Below, in pieces: positions 9,574 to 17,733 of a stretch of DNA of 62,250 nucleotides. The notes under the pieces were generated by a model, which saw only the letters and a program-made list of their open reading frames with translations, was not told the DNA's origin and searched no databases. Origin of the DNA: Acidobacteriota bacterium (lineage in GTDB: Bacteria; Acidobacteriota; Terriglobia; Bryobacterales; Bryobacteraceae); assembly GCA_016213725.1 (NCBI GenBank), contig JACQZS010000015.1, positions 1 through 62,250 on the forward strand, written 5' to 3'. The number at the start of each line of letters is the position of its first letter. The stretch's first letter is position 1. The position numbers were made by a program, and so were the translations under genes.

Positions 9574-10155
9574 CTATTTTCGGCCCCGGCGCAGAAAGAT
9601 CAGAAGCAGGCCGGCGCCGAGCATCACGGCGGTGCCGGGTTCCGGAATCTGCCCGATCTCATCCCGCGTATTCACGGTGAGCCTGGCGTCATACCAGGCA
9701 GAACCGCCGGTGACGGTGTCGTCAAAGTCCAGGATCAACTGGTACCCGTTGCCGCTGGTGGGCGCTTGGTAGATGGATAAGGCTTCCCGGCCTGAAATGA
9801 CGTCCAGGCTGATGCTGGCGATGGTGGCCCCCGGCAGAGCCGGATCGAGGCTATTGAATACGTCGGACAACTGATCCCCACTGGTGCCGCCAGGCCAGTT
9901 GGGCCACCACTGGACTGCGTTCATCACGGGCACGCCATTGAGGGTGGAGCTCAGAATGGTGGGATTGTCCCCAGAGTGTTGACCGGGAACGGTGAATGAC
10001 AGGTTGTGCCACTGGAGAGTGCTGCCCTGCATGAGGAGCAGGCTGCGGCCATCGATGACGGCCTGAATGTCGTAAACGATGGTAGCCGCGGAGACTGACT
10101 GCACGCCGAGGCACGCGAGAATGAGCAGAAACAACAGGATTGTTCGACGAGACAC
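9574..10155 (-). CDS. PEP-CTERM protein, 193 residues
   Basis: It starts with GTG behind GGAGG. The signal peptide is RTILLFLLILACLGVQSVSA. The C-terminus is a standard PEP-CTERM sorting tail: PEPG, a hydrophobic helix (AVMLGAGLLLIFL) and a basic end (RRGRK). Exosortases recognise such tails and move the protein to the cell surface, usually together with exopolysaccharide. The mature part is a beta-rich domain with several Trp (NAVQWWPNWPGG) of no recognised family. No exosortase gene lies in the window. It is first of the PEP-CTERM group that flanks the glycosyltransferase and Wzz genes. A 39-base dyad sits about 45 bases upstream. Confidence 0.85.
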   Translation of the reverse strand: MSRRTILLFLLILACLGVQSVSAATIVYDIQAVIDGRSLLLMQGSTLQWHNLSFTVPGQHSGDNPTILSSTLNGVPVMNAVQWWPNWPGGTSGDQLSDVFNSLDPALPGATIASISLDVISGREALSIYQAPTSGNGYQLILDFDDTVTGGSAWYDARLTVNTRDEIGQIPEPGTAVMLGAGLLLIFLRRGRK

Positions 10156-10200
10156 AGGTCTCTTCCTCCGATGAAGCGATGATAGACCTCGCCGAAACCG

Positions 10201-10239
10201 GAGTCAATTATTTTCAGGCCTTATTGTCCTAATTGACTC
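10201..10239. promoter_or_regulatory. 39-base dyad upstream of a PEP-CTERM gene
   Basis: Ten-base perfect arms GAGTCAATTA (10201-10210) and TAATTGACTC (10230-10239) are separated by 19 bases. It lies 46 bases before the GTG of the PEP-CTERM gene that starts at 10155 and downstream of the glycosyltransferase gene. The spacing suits an operator for a dimeric regulator. It could instead be a weak terminator for the upstream gene, but there is no T-run on either strand. Inside the dyad the minus strand carries TTAGGACA and CCTGA, also seen near 12192-12208. Confidence 0.5.
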
Positions 10240-10274
10240 GACAAACCCGGAGATAGCCGTCTCGGGGCGCCGGA

Positions 10275-11753
10275 TCAAGGCCGGCCGCGGAGCCAGACTT
10301 CGTAATCCGGGCTGCGAAAAATGCGGTGGAAGCCAGCGTCCAGCTGATTCTGGACGCAGGCGGCTGCGGCGGGTTCGCTCTGGCGCGCACGCTGGAGCCA
10401 GCGCCGCTGCCAATGGCTGGTAATGTAGATGTCCGGCCGGCGGCCGCTGTAGCAGCCCATCCTCACGTCATCCTGCAGGAGGCCGCTGAAGCCGAGGGCG
10501 AAAGCAAGTTCGGCTGGACCCGCAATGGACCGGCCAGGATAGCGCCGGAGAAGTTGCACGACAGGCTGGTAGTCTTCCCGGAGATTTGAGCGGCGAATCT
10601 CATGGCGAACCGCGGATGCCTGCAGGAACACAAGCGCCAGCAGCAAGGCGGCGGCGAGGCTCCGGCGGCCTGCCACAAAGTCAAATCCGGAGATCGTGGC
10701 GAGGGCCACAATCAGCGGGAGCAGGTGAATCAGATAGTTGCTGAGCTTCAGGCCATCGAAGAGCCAGAAGAAACAAAAATGGGTGGCAAACAGAATGAGA
10801 ACGAGTCTGACGCCACGGTCCTTCCACAGCGGCGCGCGAGCGAGAATCCAGACGATGCCGGCCGCGTAGGCCCACAGCACCGCAAGGCCCGCCCAGGGTG
10901 GATAGCTCTGCAGATAGCGTCGGTTCAGCTCGGCGGAAAGCGCTGTCCAGGGGTGGAGTAGTCCGGAAAACCGCCGCGCCCCTTCATACTCGCCAGCGAA
11001 ACCGGAGATGTTGCCCCCCAACTGGGAAAGGAAAGAGGGCCAATCCGCCGACGCCCAGGTAAGAAGGCAGGCTCCGGCGACGAGATAAGGGACCAGGGTG
11101 GCGATCATGGCACGAGGAGTGGGCCGCCAGCCGGAGAGGAAAAACTCGAGGACCAGGAGATCCAATGTGTAGACAAAGGCGCTCGGATGGGCGAGTAGGC
11201 CCAGTGCGGCAAGAGCGTGTGCGGCCAGCCGCGCCCAGCCGGGATGCCGAGCGTTGAGCAGGAGAAACACTGCCAATCCGCCGCTGCCCAGCAGCGCGCA
11301 GAGGGCTTCCATCCGGCCGAAAGTTGCGCTCCGCAGAAACTGATAGTCCAAGGCAAGGAGAAAGACACAGACCGGGGCGGCGCGTGCTGTGCCGGGAATC
11401 TCCCGCAGAATGACGTACCAGGCGGCAATCAGACCCAAACCACAGAAGAAGGAAAGCAGGCGCAACGTGAGGAGGTTGAAACCGAAGGCCTTGTACCAGG
11501 CGGCCTGCAGGACGAGGTGGAGGGGCATCACCCAGTAGGTGTGACGATCGATTCCCGCCAGCCAGGTTCCTTCAGAACTCAGGATGCTGGTTCCTAAGTG
11601 CCCGTGCTGCAACAGATTGAGCGCCGGGTCTGCGAACCATGCCTCGTTGGGGATCGGCGTTGACTCCACACATAGCGGGAGCCCCAAACAGACAAAAGCC
11701 AGCCCGGCTGCGAACAACCGGGCTGGCGTGGATCGGACGATATTCGCAAGCAC
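10275..11753 (-). CDS. GT-C membrane glycosyltransferase (GT39/ArnT-like)
   Basis: 492 residues with about eleven to thirteen hydrophobic segments, typical of polyprenyl-phosphate-dependent glycosyltransferases with the GT-C fold (PMT/ArnT group). An acidic residue pattern after the first membrane segment (PNEAWFADPALNLL) sits where these enzymes carry catalytic acids in the first outer loop. Such enzymes transfer a sugar from a lipid-phosphate donor on the outer face of the inner membrane to protein or polysaccharide. The start is GTG at 11753, immediately after the TAG stop of the tiny PEP-CTERM gene with no spacing, so the two are probably co-translated. Context suggests glycosylation of surface polymer or sorted proteins; that is inference. 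Confidence 0.75.
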   Translation of the reverse strand: MLANIVRSTPARLFAAGLAFVCLGLPLCVESTPIPNEAWFADPALNLLQHGHLGTSILSSEGTWLAGIDRHTYWVMPLHLVLQAAWYKAFGFNLLTLRLLSFFCGLGLIAAWYVILREIPGTARAAPVCVFLLALDYQFLRSATFGRMEALCALLGSGGLAVFLLLNARHPGWARLAAHALAALGLLAHPSAFVYTLDLLVLEFFLSGWRPTPRAMIATLVPYLVAGACLLTWASADWPSFLSQLGGNISGFAGEYEGARRFSGLLHPWTALSAELNRRYLQSYPPWAGLAVLWAYAAGIVWILARAPLWKDRGVRLVLILFATHFCFFWLFDGLKLSNYLIHLLPLIVALATISGFDFVAGRRSLAAALLLALVFLQASAVRHEIRRSNLREDYQPVVQLLRRYPGRSIAGPAELAFALGFSGLLQDDVRMGCYSGRRPDIYITSHWQRRWLQRARQSEPAAAACVQNQLDAGFHRIFRSPDYEVWLRGRP

Positions 11754-11948
11754 CTACTTCTTCCGGTTCCGCCTCCAACCGGCATAGCCGATGGCTGCCA
11801 GGCCGGCTCCCATCAAGGCGATAGTAGCCGGCTCCGGAACCGGATTGATTGCACCTCCGTCGTTATTGTCGACCGCCAGTGCGACAGAGGCACCGAGGGC
11901 TAAGATGCACGCAATACGCTTGAGCATGGGTCTCCTCCTCACTTGCAA
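11754..11948 (-). CDS. Minimal PEP-CTERM protein (57-64 residues)
   Basis: The open frame codes for 64 residues; the second ATG (11927) would give 57 and a better signal peptide (MLKRIACILALGASVALA). The mature region between signal peptide and sorting tail is only about a dozen residues (VDNNDGGAINPV). The tail is complete: PEPATIALMG, hydrophobic helix, and WRRNRKK. After sorting almost nothing would remain, so it may be a structural or signalling peptide, a decoy, or a membrane peptide. Its stop codon abuts the start of the membrane glycosyltransferase. The complete tail argues that it is a real gene. Confidence 0.75.
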   Translation of the reverse strand: MQVRRRPMLKRIACILALGASVALAVDNNDGGAINPVPEPATIALMGAGLAAIGYAGWRRNRKK

Positions 11949-12010
11949 ACGGGCCCAAATGGCTATTGGCAGAGTGTAGCCCTGAATGCAGGCCGGGTAA
12001 AGGCCCTAGT

Positions 12011-12044
12011 CGCATCAATATTCGGTATTAGAACTACTCCTACG
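12011..12044. repeat. Imperfect repeat copy A in divergent PEP-CTERM promoter region
   Basis: This lies in the 286-base gap between the divergent PEP-CTERM genes. It contains CAATA, then TATTAGAAC, then a near-palindrome TAGAACTACTCCTA (12029-12042, ten of fourteen positions symmetric). It aligns with copy B at 12175-12208 at roughly 24 of 35 positions with two one-base gaps, counted by eye. It is a candidate regulator site, not proven. Confidence 0.4.
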
Positions 12045-12174
12045 GGCCAAGATGAAGTATTTATTAGATTGTCAGCCTGTGCAAGTCTAAACGGGATGCA
12101 AACAGTCAGGGCCGAAGGAAAGCGCCGGCAGTACAACGGCGACCTCAATTGATCCCTCTAGCCCTACAGTCCTA

Positions 12175-12208
12175 CGCGTCCAATACCGATGTTAGGACAT
12201 ACACCTGA
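12175..12208. repeat. Imperfect repeat copy B upstream of PEP-CTERM gene
   Basis: This is the partner of copy A, with CAATA, GTTAGGACA and CACCTGA; it ends 26 bases before the GTG at 12235. The pair TTAGGACA...CCTGA also occurs on the minus strand inside the dyad at 10201-10239. A shared operator for the PEP-CTERM genes is the simplest reading. Confidence 0.4.
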
Positions 12209-12234
12209 TCTGAGTCTACGGATGCGGGAGAACA

Positions 12235-12990
12235 GTGTCCATTGCGAGAAGTGTTGTCATGAGAAGTCCGATTAGTGTCATTATTCTGTTGATCTTTTTA
12301 GCTTCCATCCTGCCAGCGGCGCATGCCGCAGACTTCGACCTTTCAGCCGTCATCCGGGCAGGCGCAAATGCGGGAACGTGGGATTTCGCTGTGGGCCCCA
12401 GCGGCAACGCCGGGGTGAACGGCGATAGCCTCTCACCGTATTACGGAAACAACTTCCCGCACTCATTCCGGCTCGGGTACACCAGCGCCACGAACTCGGC
12501 ATATCTGCGGCTAATGACCAGAAACGGGCAATGGCGTCAAGTGACCTATGCGCCAGGCGGCGCCGGCCTGGGCGCTGGAGCGACGTGGACGATTCCGGCT
12601 ACGGACCTGTATGTCACAGCGGAGGGGAAACCAGTATCGACCGGCATCACGGTGAGCAACCTGGCCTTGGGGCCGGGGCTGATCACCATCAACCCGCTGA
12701 GTTCGACCCTGAGCGCTTCTCAGACCGGCTCCACGGTCACGGACAGCGCGTCAGGGCCAACCGTGTTTCAGACGATGGGAACCGGCGACTGGGTGGTCAC
12801 CGGTCTGATTGCGTTCTCCGGCCTCTCGAGCTACACACCCGGGGGCGCCAATGGAGATCAACTGCGATTCGGCTTCAGCGCACACGGGACCAGCACTCCA
12901 GAGCCGACCACCGCCGCAATGCTCGGGGTGGGATTGATGCTCTTAACGGCGGGTTCAATCCGCAACTTCCGTAGAGGAGCGGGGAGGTAG
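12235..12990 (+). CDS. PEP-CTERM protein, 251 residues
   Basis: It starts with GTG at 12235 preceded by GGGAG; an ATG at 12259 is possible but lacks a good ribosome site. The signal peptide is ISVIILLIFLASILPAAHAA. The mature domain is Gly/Thr/Ser rich and beta-like with no recognised family. The sorting tail is PEPTTAAMLG, hydrophobic helix, and RNFRRGAGR. Stop TAG at 12988; the GGGGAGG that serves the Wzz-TPR gene overlaps the end of this one, so they form an operon with the kinase-like gene. The protein is probably exported and anchored or released with the polymer made by the downstream genes. Confidence 0.85.
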   Translation: MSIARSVVMRSPISVIILLIFLASILPAAHAADFDLSAVIRAGANAGTWDFAVGPSGNAGVNGDSLSPYYGNNFPHSFRLGYTSATNSAYLRLMTRNGQWRQVTYAPGGAGLGAGATWTIPATDLYVTAEGKPVSTGITVSNLALGPGLITINPLSSTLSASQTGSTVTDSASGPTVFQTMGTGDWVVTGLIAFSGLSSYTPGGANGDQLRFGFSAHGTSTPEPTTAAMLGVGLMLLTAGSIRNFRRGAGR

Positions 12991-12994
12991 ACGC

Positions 12995-15900
12995 ATGACG
13001 ATGCCCACCAATCCGCGATTTGCCGACTACCTGGCGGTCCTGTCGACAGGCGACTACCTGCACGTGGTGCGGAGGAGATGGCTGCTGGTGGCGATCTGCG
13101 CACTGCTGGGACTGGCAGGCGCAGCCGTGTATTGCCGGTTCTACCCGGACCAGTATGTGTCGCGCACCATCATCCGGTTCATTCCCCAACAGGTTTCGGA
13201 GAAGTACGTTCAGTCCAACGAGTCGATGATTGCCGAGCAGCGGGCCAATGCCCTGACACAGACGCTGGCCAGCACTCTGACTGCGCGCAAGCTGATTCAG
13301 GGGATTGGGCTGTATCCGGAGCTGAGGCGATTCCTGACCGCCGCAGACCTGGTGGAGCGATTCCAGCGGGATCTCAAGGTCACGAGCACAGCGTCTCAAG
13401 GTTCGTCGGGCCGGAGCATTCCGACGGTCGAAATCTCATTCAGGAGTTCCGATCCCGAAAAGGCCAAACGGGTTACGCAGCAGTTGGTAGAGATCATCTA
13501 CGAAGCGAACCGGAGATACAAAGGGGATGAGTCCCTGGGCACAACGGACTTCCTGACTTCCCAGGTACAGACCACCCGGAACCAGTTGGCGGAGTTGGAG
13601 GAGAAACTCGGCGAAGACGGAGTGCAGGACCGGATTGAGGGCGGCCACCAGTGGGCGGTCAAGCTGGAGAATTTGCATAGTCTGGAAAGCCGCCTGGGGC
13701 AGGTGCAGTCGAATCTGAGGAGCCTGAACCAGGACCGGGAGGAGCGCCTTCAGGAGATTAGGGAAATAGAGTCGCAGTTGCGCCGGGTTCCGGACACGAC
13801 GACCGCGGAAACAGAGCCGCCCAGCATGGAGCTGTTGAGGATTCGCGAATGGATGCACGATGCCGCGGTGAACACGATGCAGCTGAGGGAGCGCTACAAG
13901 TCGAATCACCCGAGCCTGACTCTGGCCGAGGTGGCTGAAGCAAAGCTGAAAGAAGAGGCGCGCCAGCAGCAGGCCAGAGACGTGGAACTGGCGCGAAACC
14001 GGCAGAGCCGGACCCTGAAGGAAAAGCAGGATCAACTGCGGGCGAGCCTGGCAGCCCTCGACATCACCATCCGCGCCAGACAGGACGAAGAATCCCGGCT
14101 TTCGAGGCAAGTGCGGGAGGTACGCGCCACCACAACCAGGACGCCGCAGGAGGACACCGAGTATCTGCGTCTCACACGCGAGTACATGGGCGTGAAAGAG
14201 TTCTACATGAACCTGCAGCGAAAGCTGGAAGAGTCTCGCGTGGCAACGGAAATGGAGCGCATGGGGCGGGGCGGGGTGATCGAGGTAGTGGATCCGCCCA
14301 CAACGCCTCCATCGGCGGAGCAGCCCGTATTCGCCATGAAGCTGTCGCTGGGGTTGGCCGCCGGATTGTCCGTGGGCCTGCTGATCGTGTTTGGCCTCTT
14401 CTCGATGGAGCCGCAAGTGAGAGCGGAGGCGCATTTGCAGCTTTGGCAGGGTGCGGTCCTGCTGGCGGAGATTCCGGGTACAACCGGCACGCGGCCCCGC
14501 TGGATTGGGCGGCTTTCCTCCGGCTCGGCCGCGATGATCTTCCTGCTGCTGTTCACACAAGGCTGCGGCCGTATCGGTCCGCACTCCCGGGAGCACTACC
14601 TGAAGAGAGGCGACCAGGCGCTGGTCCGAGGCGAATATCGTGTTGCGATTCTGGAGTACCGGCGTGCGCTGAAAGAAGACCAGCGGTACGGCGAAGCGCA
14701 CGAGAAGCTTTCCGCCCTGCTGATGAGCCTCGGAGAGGCGGAGGAGGCCTACCCGAGCCTGCTCCGGGCCGCGGAACTGCTGCCCGAGCGGCGGGATGTA
14801 CAGTTGCGGCTGGCCGACTACATTCACAGGGTCTACTTCGGCGATCCGGCCCGGCCGATGACAGCCCTCCGCGAGATCGAAGATATCGCAGCGAAGCTGG
14901 TGTCGCGTTGGCCGTCTGAGCCGGAAGGTTACCGCTACCAGGCGTTCGTGCTCATAGAACGGCACAGGCCTGAGGAGGCGATGACGACCTTGAATACGGC
15001 GATGGCGAGGATCGGCTCCAGGCCGGCGCTGGTATGCGACCTGGCTGCGATCTACGTCAGCCAGCAGCAGTTCGAGACGTCCCATCAACTTCTGGCGGGC
15101 CTGGTGCGGGAGCAAACCACCTACGAGCCAACCTACGACCTGCTGTACCTCCAACTGATGGAGCGGCATAAAACGGATGAGGCAGGCGCAGTATTGAAGG
15201 CCAAATGGCAGGTGACCGGCAAACTGGATTCCGGGCTGCAGTATGCAGCGCATCTTCACTCCACTGCCGGCCTTCAGCCGGCGCAGGAACTGATGGCTGA
15301 ACTGGCCTCGAACGCAGCAGCCGAACCCGGGAGCAACGCCCGGATGGGCGACTTCTGGCTGAATCGCGGAGAGACGGCGCTTGCGAGAGCCGCCTATGAG
15401 ACAGGCCTCCAAACTGAGGAGCCATCCCACAGCTTGTATGTGGGCCGCCTGGTGGAACTGGGAATCTCAGAGAAGAAGCGGAAAGAGGCAAGTACCTTCC
15501 TTCAAGCTGAGCTGCGCAAAGCTCCCAAGGACCTGACGCTGTCGGCTTACCGGGCGGCGCTGGATGTCGACTCAGGGACGCCCGAGACGCAGATCAGAGC
15601 GCGGATGGAATTGGAGTCGATCCTGGCGCGGATGCCGCATTCTGCTTTCGTCCGGTACCACCTGGGCCGGGCGTACTTGCGAATCGGGGAAACAATGAAG
15701 GCGGCTGATCACCTGGAGCGCTGCGTTCGCCTGGACCCGAACTATGCACAGGGCTGGCTGGCTCTGGCAGAGTCCGACTACGCCCGCGGCAACGTGCAGC
15801 GCGCCCAATCACGCGTGGACGGCCTGCTGGCAAGGGCGCCCAACCATCCCGGCGGGTTGTTGCTCAAAGCCCGCCTGCAAAAGGAAGAAGGACGCCTGGA

Positions 15901-16789
15901 GGAAGCGGAACATAGCTTGCATGCGGCGCGCCAGGCAGGCGCAGGCAGAGACGAATTGGTACTGGAACGCGCTTCCATCGAGCTGGAGAGAGGGAACTAC
16001 AACGACTGTCGGCAGTTGCTGAAGTCCGCGTGGGAAGGCTCCCACGAGGACGAAGGTTACGTCTTCCTGCTGGCGCAGGCGGAATTCTCCGGCGGCCGCG
16101 TGCAGTCAGCCCTGGCGCTGCTGTCGGAGCGCGTGGCGCGAGCGCCGGAATCCCGGCGTCTGCGCGAACTCTATGCGAACCTGCTCACCAGGACCGGCGA
16201 CCTGCCAGGCGCCATCAAGGCATTCTCACAGCTGCGGCGGGCCTACCCGGCCGTTGGAGAATACTCCTTGGCCGTGGCGGACCTTTACGCGCTGAGCGGC
16301 AAACTGCGCGAGTCCACCTCGGAATACCAGACGGCGCAGAGAGCGCTGCCCCGCGACAGCAGCGTATGGCTGCACTATGCGGCGGTGCTCACGGCCACCG
16401 GGGACCTGGAAGGCGCTCACGAGGCTTACGTGAAGGCCCTTTCTCTGGACAGCAGCAACCCGTTCATCATGAACAATCTCGCCTACCTGCTGGCGCGCCG
16501 CGGCAAGAACCTGGAATACGCGCTGCAGCTGGCCCAGGACGCCACACGCGCGCTGCCGCAGCGGCGCGAACCGCTGGATACGCTGGCCTACATTCACCTC
16601 CGGGTGGGCATGAGGAAAGCCGCCATCGAGGACTTCGATCGCCTGCTCCTCAGCGCCAGTCCGGAGGACAAAGGCCAACTGGAGGCCGCCCGGGGCGACG
16701 TACGCCGGGGCGAACTGCTGATTGCGGCCCGCCGGCTGGAATCTATGAGAGACAATCACGCCAAACGATGGGGAGGAACAAGACTGTGA
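12995..16789 (+). CDS. Wzz-like chain-length protein fused to periplasmic TPR domain
   Basis: 1264 residues, start ATG 12995 with GGGGAGG at good distance. Residues 1-475 are a polysaccharide co-polymerase: TM1 about 29-47, a long coiled-coil outer loop, a Pro-rich stretch (PPTTPPSAEQP) and TM2 about 450-470. A short cytoplasmic tail ends in AVLLAEIPG. A third hydrophobic segment (about 510-525, AAMIFLLLFTQGCG, Cys524) looks like the signal/lipobox of a lipoprotein, though Thr at -3 and Gln at -2 are poor lipobox residues. Residues 530-1260 hold about fifteen or more TPR-like repeats resembling the TPR lipoprotein of PEP-CTERM loci. Predicted topology puts the TPR part in the periplasm. The usual two separate proteins appear as one. 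It overlaps the kinase-like gene by GTGA. Confidence 0.85.
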   Translation: MTMPTNPRFADYLAVLSTGDYLHVVRRRWLLVAICALLGLAGAAVYCRFYPDQYVSRTIIRFIPQQVSEKYVQSNESMIAEQRANALTQTLASTLTARKLIQGIGLYPELRRFLTAADLVERFQRDLKVTSTASQGSSGRSIPTVEISFRSSDPEKAKRVTQQLVEIIYEANRRYKGDESLGTTDFLTSQVQTTRNQLAELEEKLGEDGVQDRIEGGHQWAVKLENLHSLESRLGQVQSNLRSLNQDREERLQEIREIESQLRRVPDTTTAETEPPSMELLRIREWMHDAAVNTMQLRERYKSNHPSLTLAEVAEAKLKEEARQQQARDVELARNRQSRTLKEKQDQLRASLAALDITIRARQDEESRLSRQVREVRATTTRTPQEDTEYLRLTREYMGVKEFYMNLQRKLEESRVATEMERMGRGGVIEVVDPPTTPPSAEQPVFAMKLSLGLAAGLSVGLLIVFGLFSMEPQVRAEAHLQLWQGAVLLAEIPGTTGTRPRWIGRLSSGSAAMIFLLLFTQGCGRIGPHSREHYLKRGDQALVRGEYRVAILEYRRALKEDQRYGEAHEKLSALLMSLGEAEEAYPSLLRAAELLPERRDVQLRLADYIHRVYFGDPARPMTALREIEDIAAKLVSRWPSEPEGYRYQAFVLIERHRPEEAMTTLNTAMARIGSRPALVCDLAAIYVSQQQFETSHQLLAGLVREQTTYEPTYDLLYLQLMERHKTDEAGAVLKAKWQVTGKLDSGLQYAAHLHSTAGLQPAQELMAELASNAAAEPGSNARMGDFWLNRGETALARAAYETGLQTEEPSHSLYVGRLVELGISEKKRKEASTFLQAELRKAPKDLTLSAYRAALDVDSGTPETQIRARMELESILARMPHSAFVRYHLGRAYLRIGETMKAADHLERCVRLDPNYAQGWLALAESDYARGNVQRAQSRVDGLLARAPNHPGGLLLKARLQKEEGRLEEAEHSLHAARQAGAGRDELVLERASIELERGNYNDCRQLLKSAWEGSHEDEGYVFLLAQAEFSGGRVQSALALLSERVARAPESRRLRELYANLLTRTGDLPGAIKAFSQLRRAYPAVGEYSLAVADLYALSGKLRESTSEYQTAQRALPRDSSVWLHYAAVLTATGDLEGAHEAYVKALSLDSSNPFIMNNLAYLLARRGKNLEYALQLAQDATRALPQRREPLDTLAYIHLRVGMRKAAIEDFDRLLLSASPEDKGQLEAARGDVRRGELLIAARRLESMRDNHAKRWGGTRL

Positions 16790-17703
16790 CGCAAACAGAG
16801 GTACTTTCAATCGCGTCCTCCAGCCCTCTGCTGAACCTGGACCGCATGTTGCGCCATGAGGCTCCGAAGCAGGATCCGGCCACGAGTACTCACGGTCCAG
16901 ATCACGAGGCCGGGATCCACGCACCCTTGGCCCGGGACGCCGGCCTGGAACAGCCGGTTGCTGCCGCAACCGCCCAAGAGCCCTCCGCCGCGGCGGCGCC
17001 CTCCCAGGCTGCCGCGATAGCCCCTGCCGAGCCCGGGGCACAGCTCCCCGTGCAGGAACTGAGCGCGGACGGACGCAAGGCGTTCTTCCTGATGCGCAGA
17101 GAAGCGCCCGAGGCGTACCTGCAACAGTTCCGGCAGCTGCGCAGCCGCCTGTTCCGGTTTCAGGAAACTCTTGGCCGGCAACGCGTCGACTGCCGCTCGC
17201 TTCTGGTCACGAGCCCTTCAGCGGGAGAGGGCAAGAGCTTCGTTGCAAGCAACCTGGCGCTGATGATGGCAGTGGCACCGCAGTGCCGGATTCTCCTGGC
17301 GGACTGCAATGTCCACCGGCCATCGTTTCCGGAACGATTTCACCTGCGCGAAGGCGCCGGCCTGAGGAACGCCCTGGCGGGCGCGCCCTGGCAGTCTGTC
17401 TCGAGGCGGTTAAAGGGTACAAATCTATTCGTCACCGGACTGGGCACGCAGACATCGTCCAGCCAGGAGCCTCTGGACTACAACAAACTGAAGTCCTGGA
17501 TGGACGACGTGAAGAAAGACTTTCAGTGGATCATCCTGGACGGGACGTCGCTGGAGGAGTCTCCCGACGCAGAAATGTTGAGTTACGCCACAGACCGGAC
17601 GTTGCTGGTGGTCCGCAAGGGTCAGACCCGGTTTGAAGAGATGGACCGCTGCCTGTCGAAGATCGACGACTCGCTGCTGGCTGGAGTCGTATTCAACCAA
17701 TAG
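16786..17703 (+). CDS. BY-kinase-like ATPase of the exopolysaccharide locus
   Basis: 305 residues, start GTG 16786 overlapping the TGA of the previous gene (GTGA) with GGGAGGA upstream. Residues 1-95 are Ala/Pro-rich and low complexity. The ATPase domain has Walker A SPSAGEGKS (143-151), a Walker A' region ILLADCNVHRP in which the usual D-x-D is D173-C-N175, and Walker B WIILD (Asp252). The protein ends without a C-terminal tyrosine cluster. Bacterial tyrosine kinases pair with Wzz proteins and control chain length; here the missing second Asp and tyrosines suggest a weak or inactive kinase that still binds nucleotide. The family is clear, activity is not. Confidence 0.8.
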   Translation: MTQTEVLSIASSSPLLNLDRMLRHEAPKQDPATSTHGPDHEAGIHAPLARDAGLEQPVAAATAQEPSAAAAPSQAAAIAPAEPGAQLPVQELSADGRKAFFLMRREAPEAYLQQFRQLRSRLFRFQETLGRQRVDCRSLLVTSPSAGEGKSFVASNLALMMAVAPQCRILLADCNVHRPSFPERFHLREGAGLRNALAGAPWQSVSRRLKGTNLFVTGLGTQTSSSQEPLDYNKLKSWMDDVKKDFQWIILDGTSLEESPDAEMLSYATDRTLLVVRKGQTRFEEMDRCLSKIDDSLLAGVVFNQ

Positions 17704-17733
17704 CGAAGCGGTGCGCCGCACTCCAGACGGAAT

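Noticed and set aside
12035..12046. Bases resembling the CTCCTACGGG block of 16S rRNA
   Set aside because: The match is about ten bases and the flanks differ from rRNA; chance similarity.
11949..12234. Sigma-54 promoter for the PEP-CTERM genes
   Set aside because: A GG-N10-GC spacing exists on the minus strand, but the other consensus bases do not match.
13436..15430. 664-codon minus-strand frame opposite the Wzz-TPR gene
   Set aside because: No ribosome site or domain; the plus strand has clear helices and TPR repeats.
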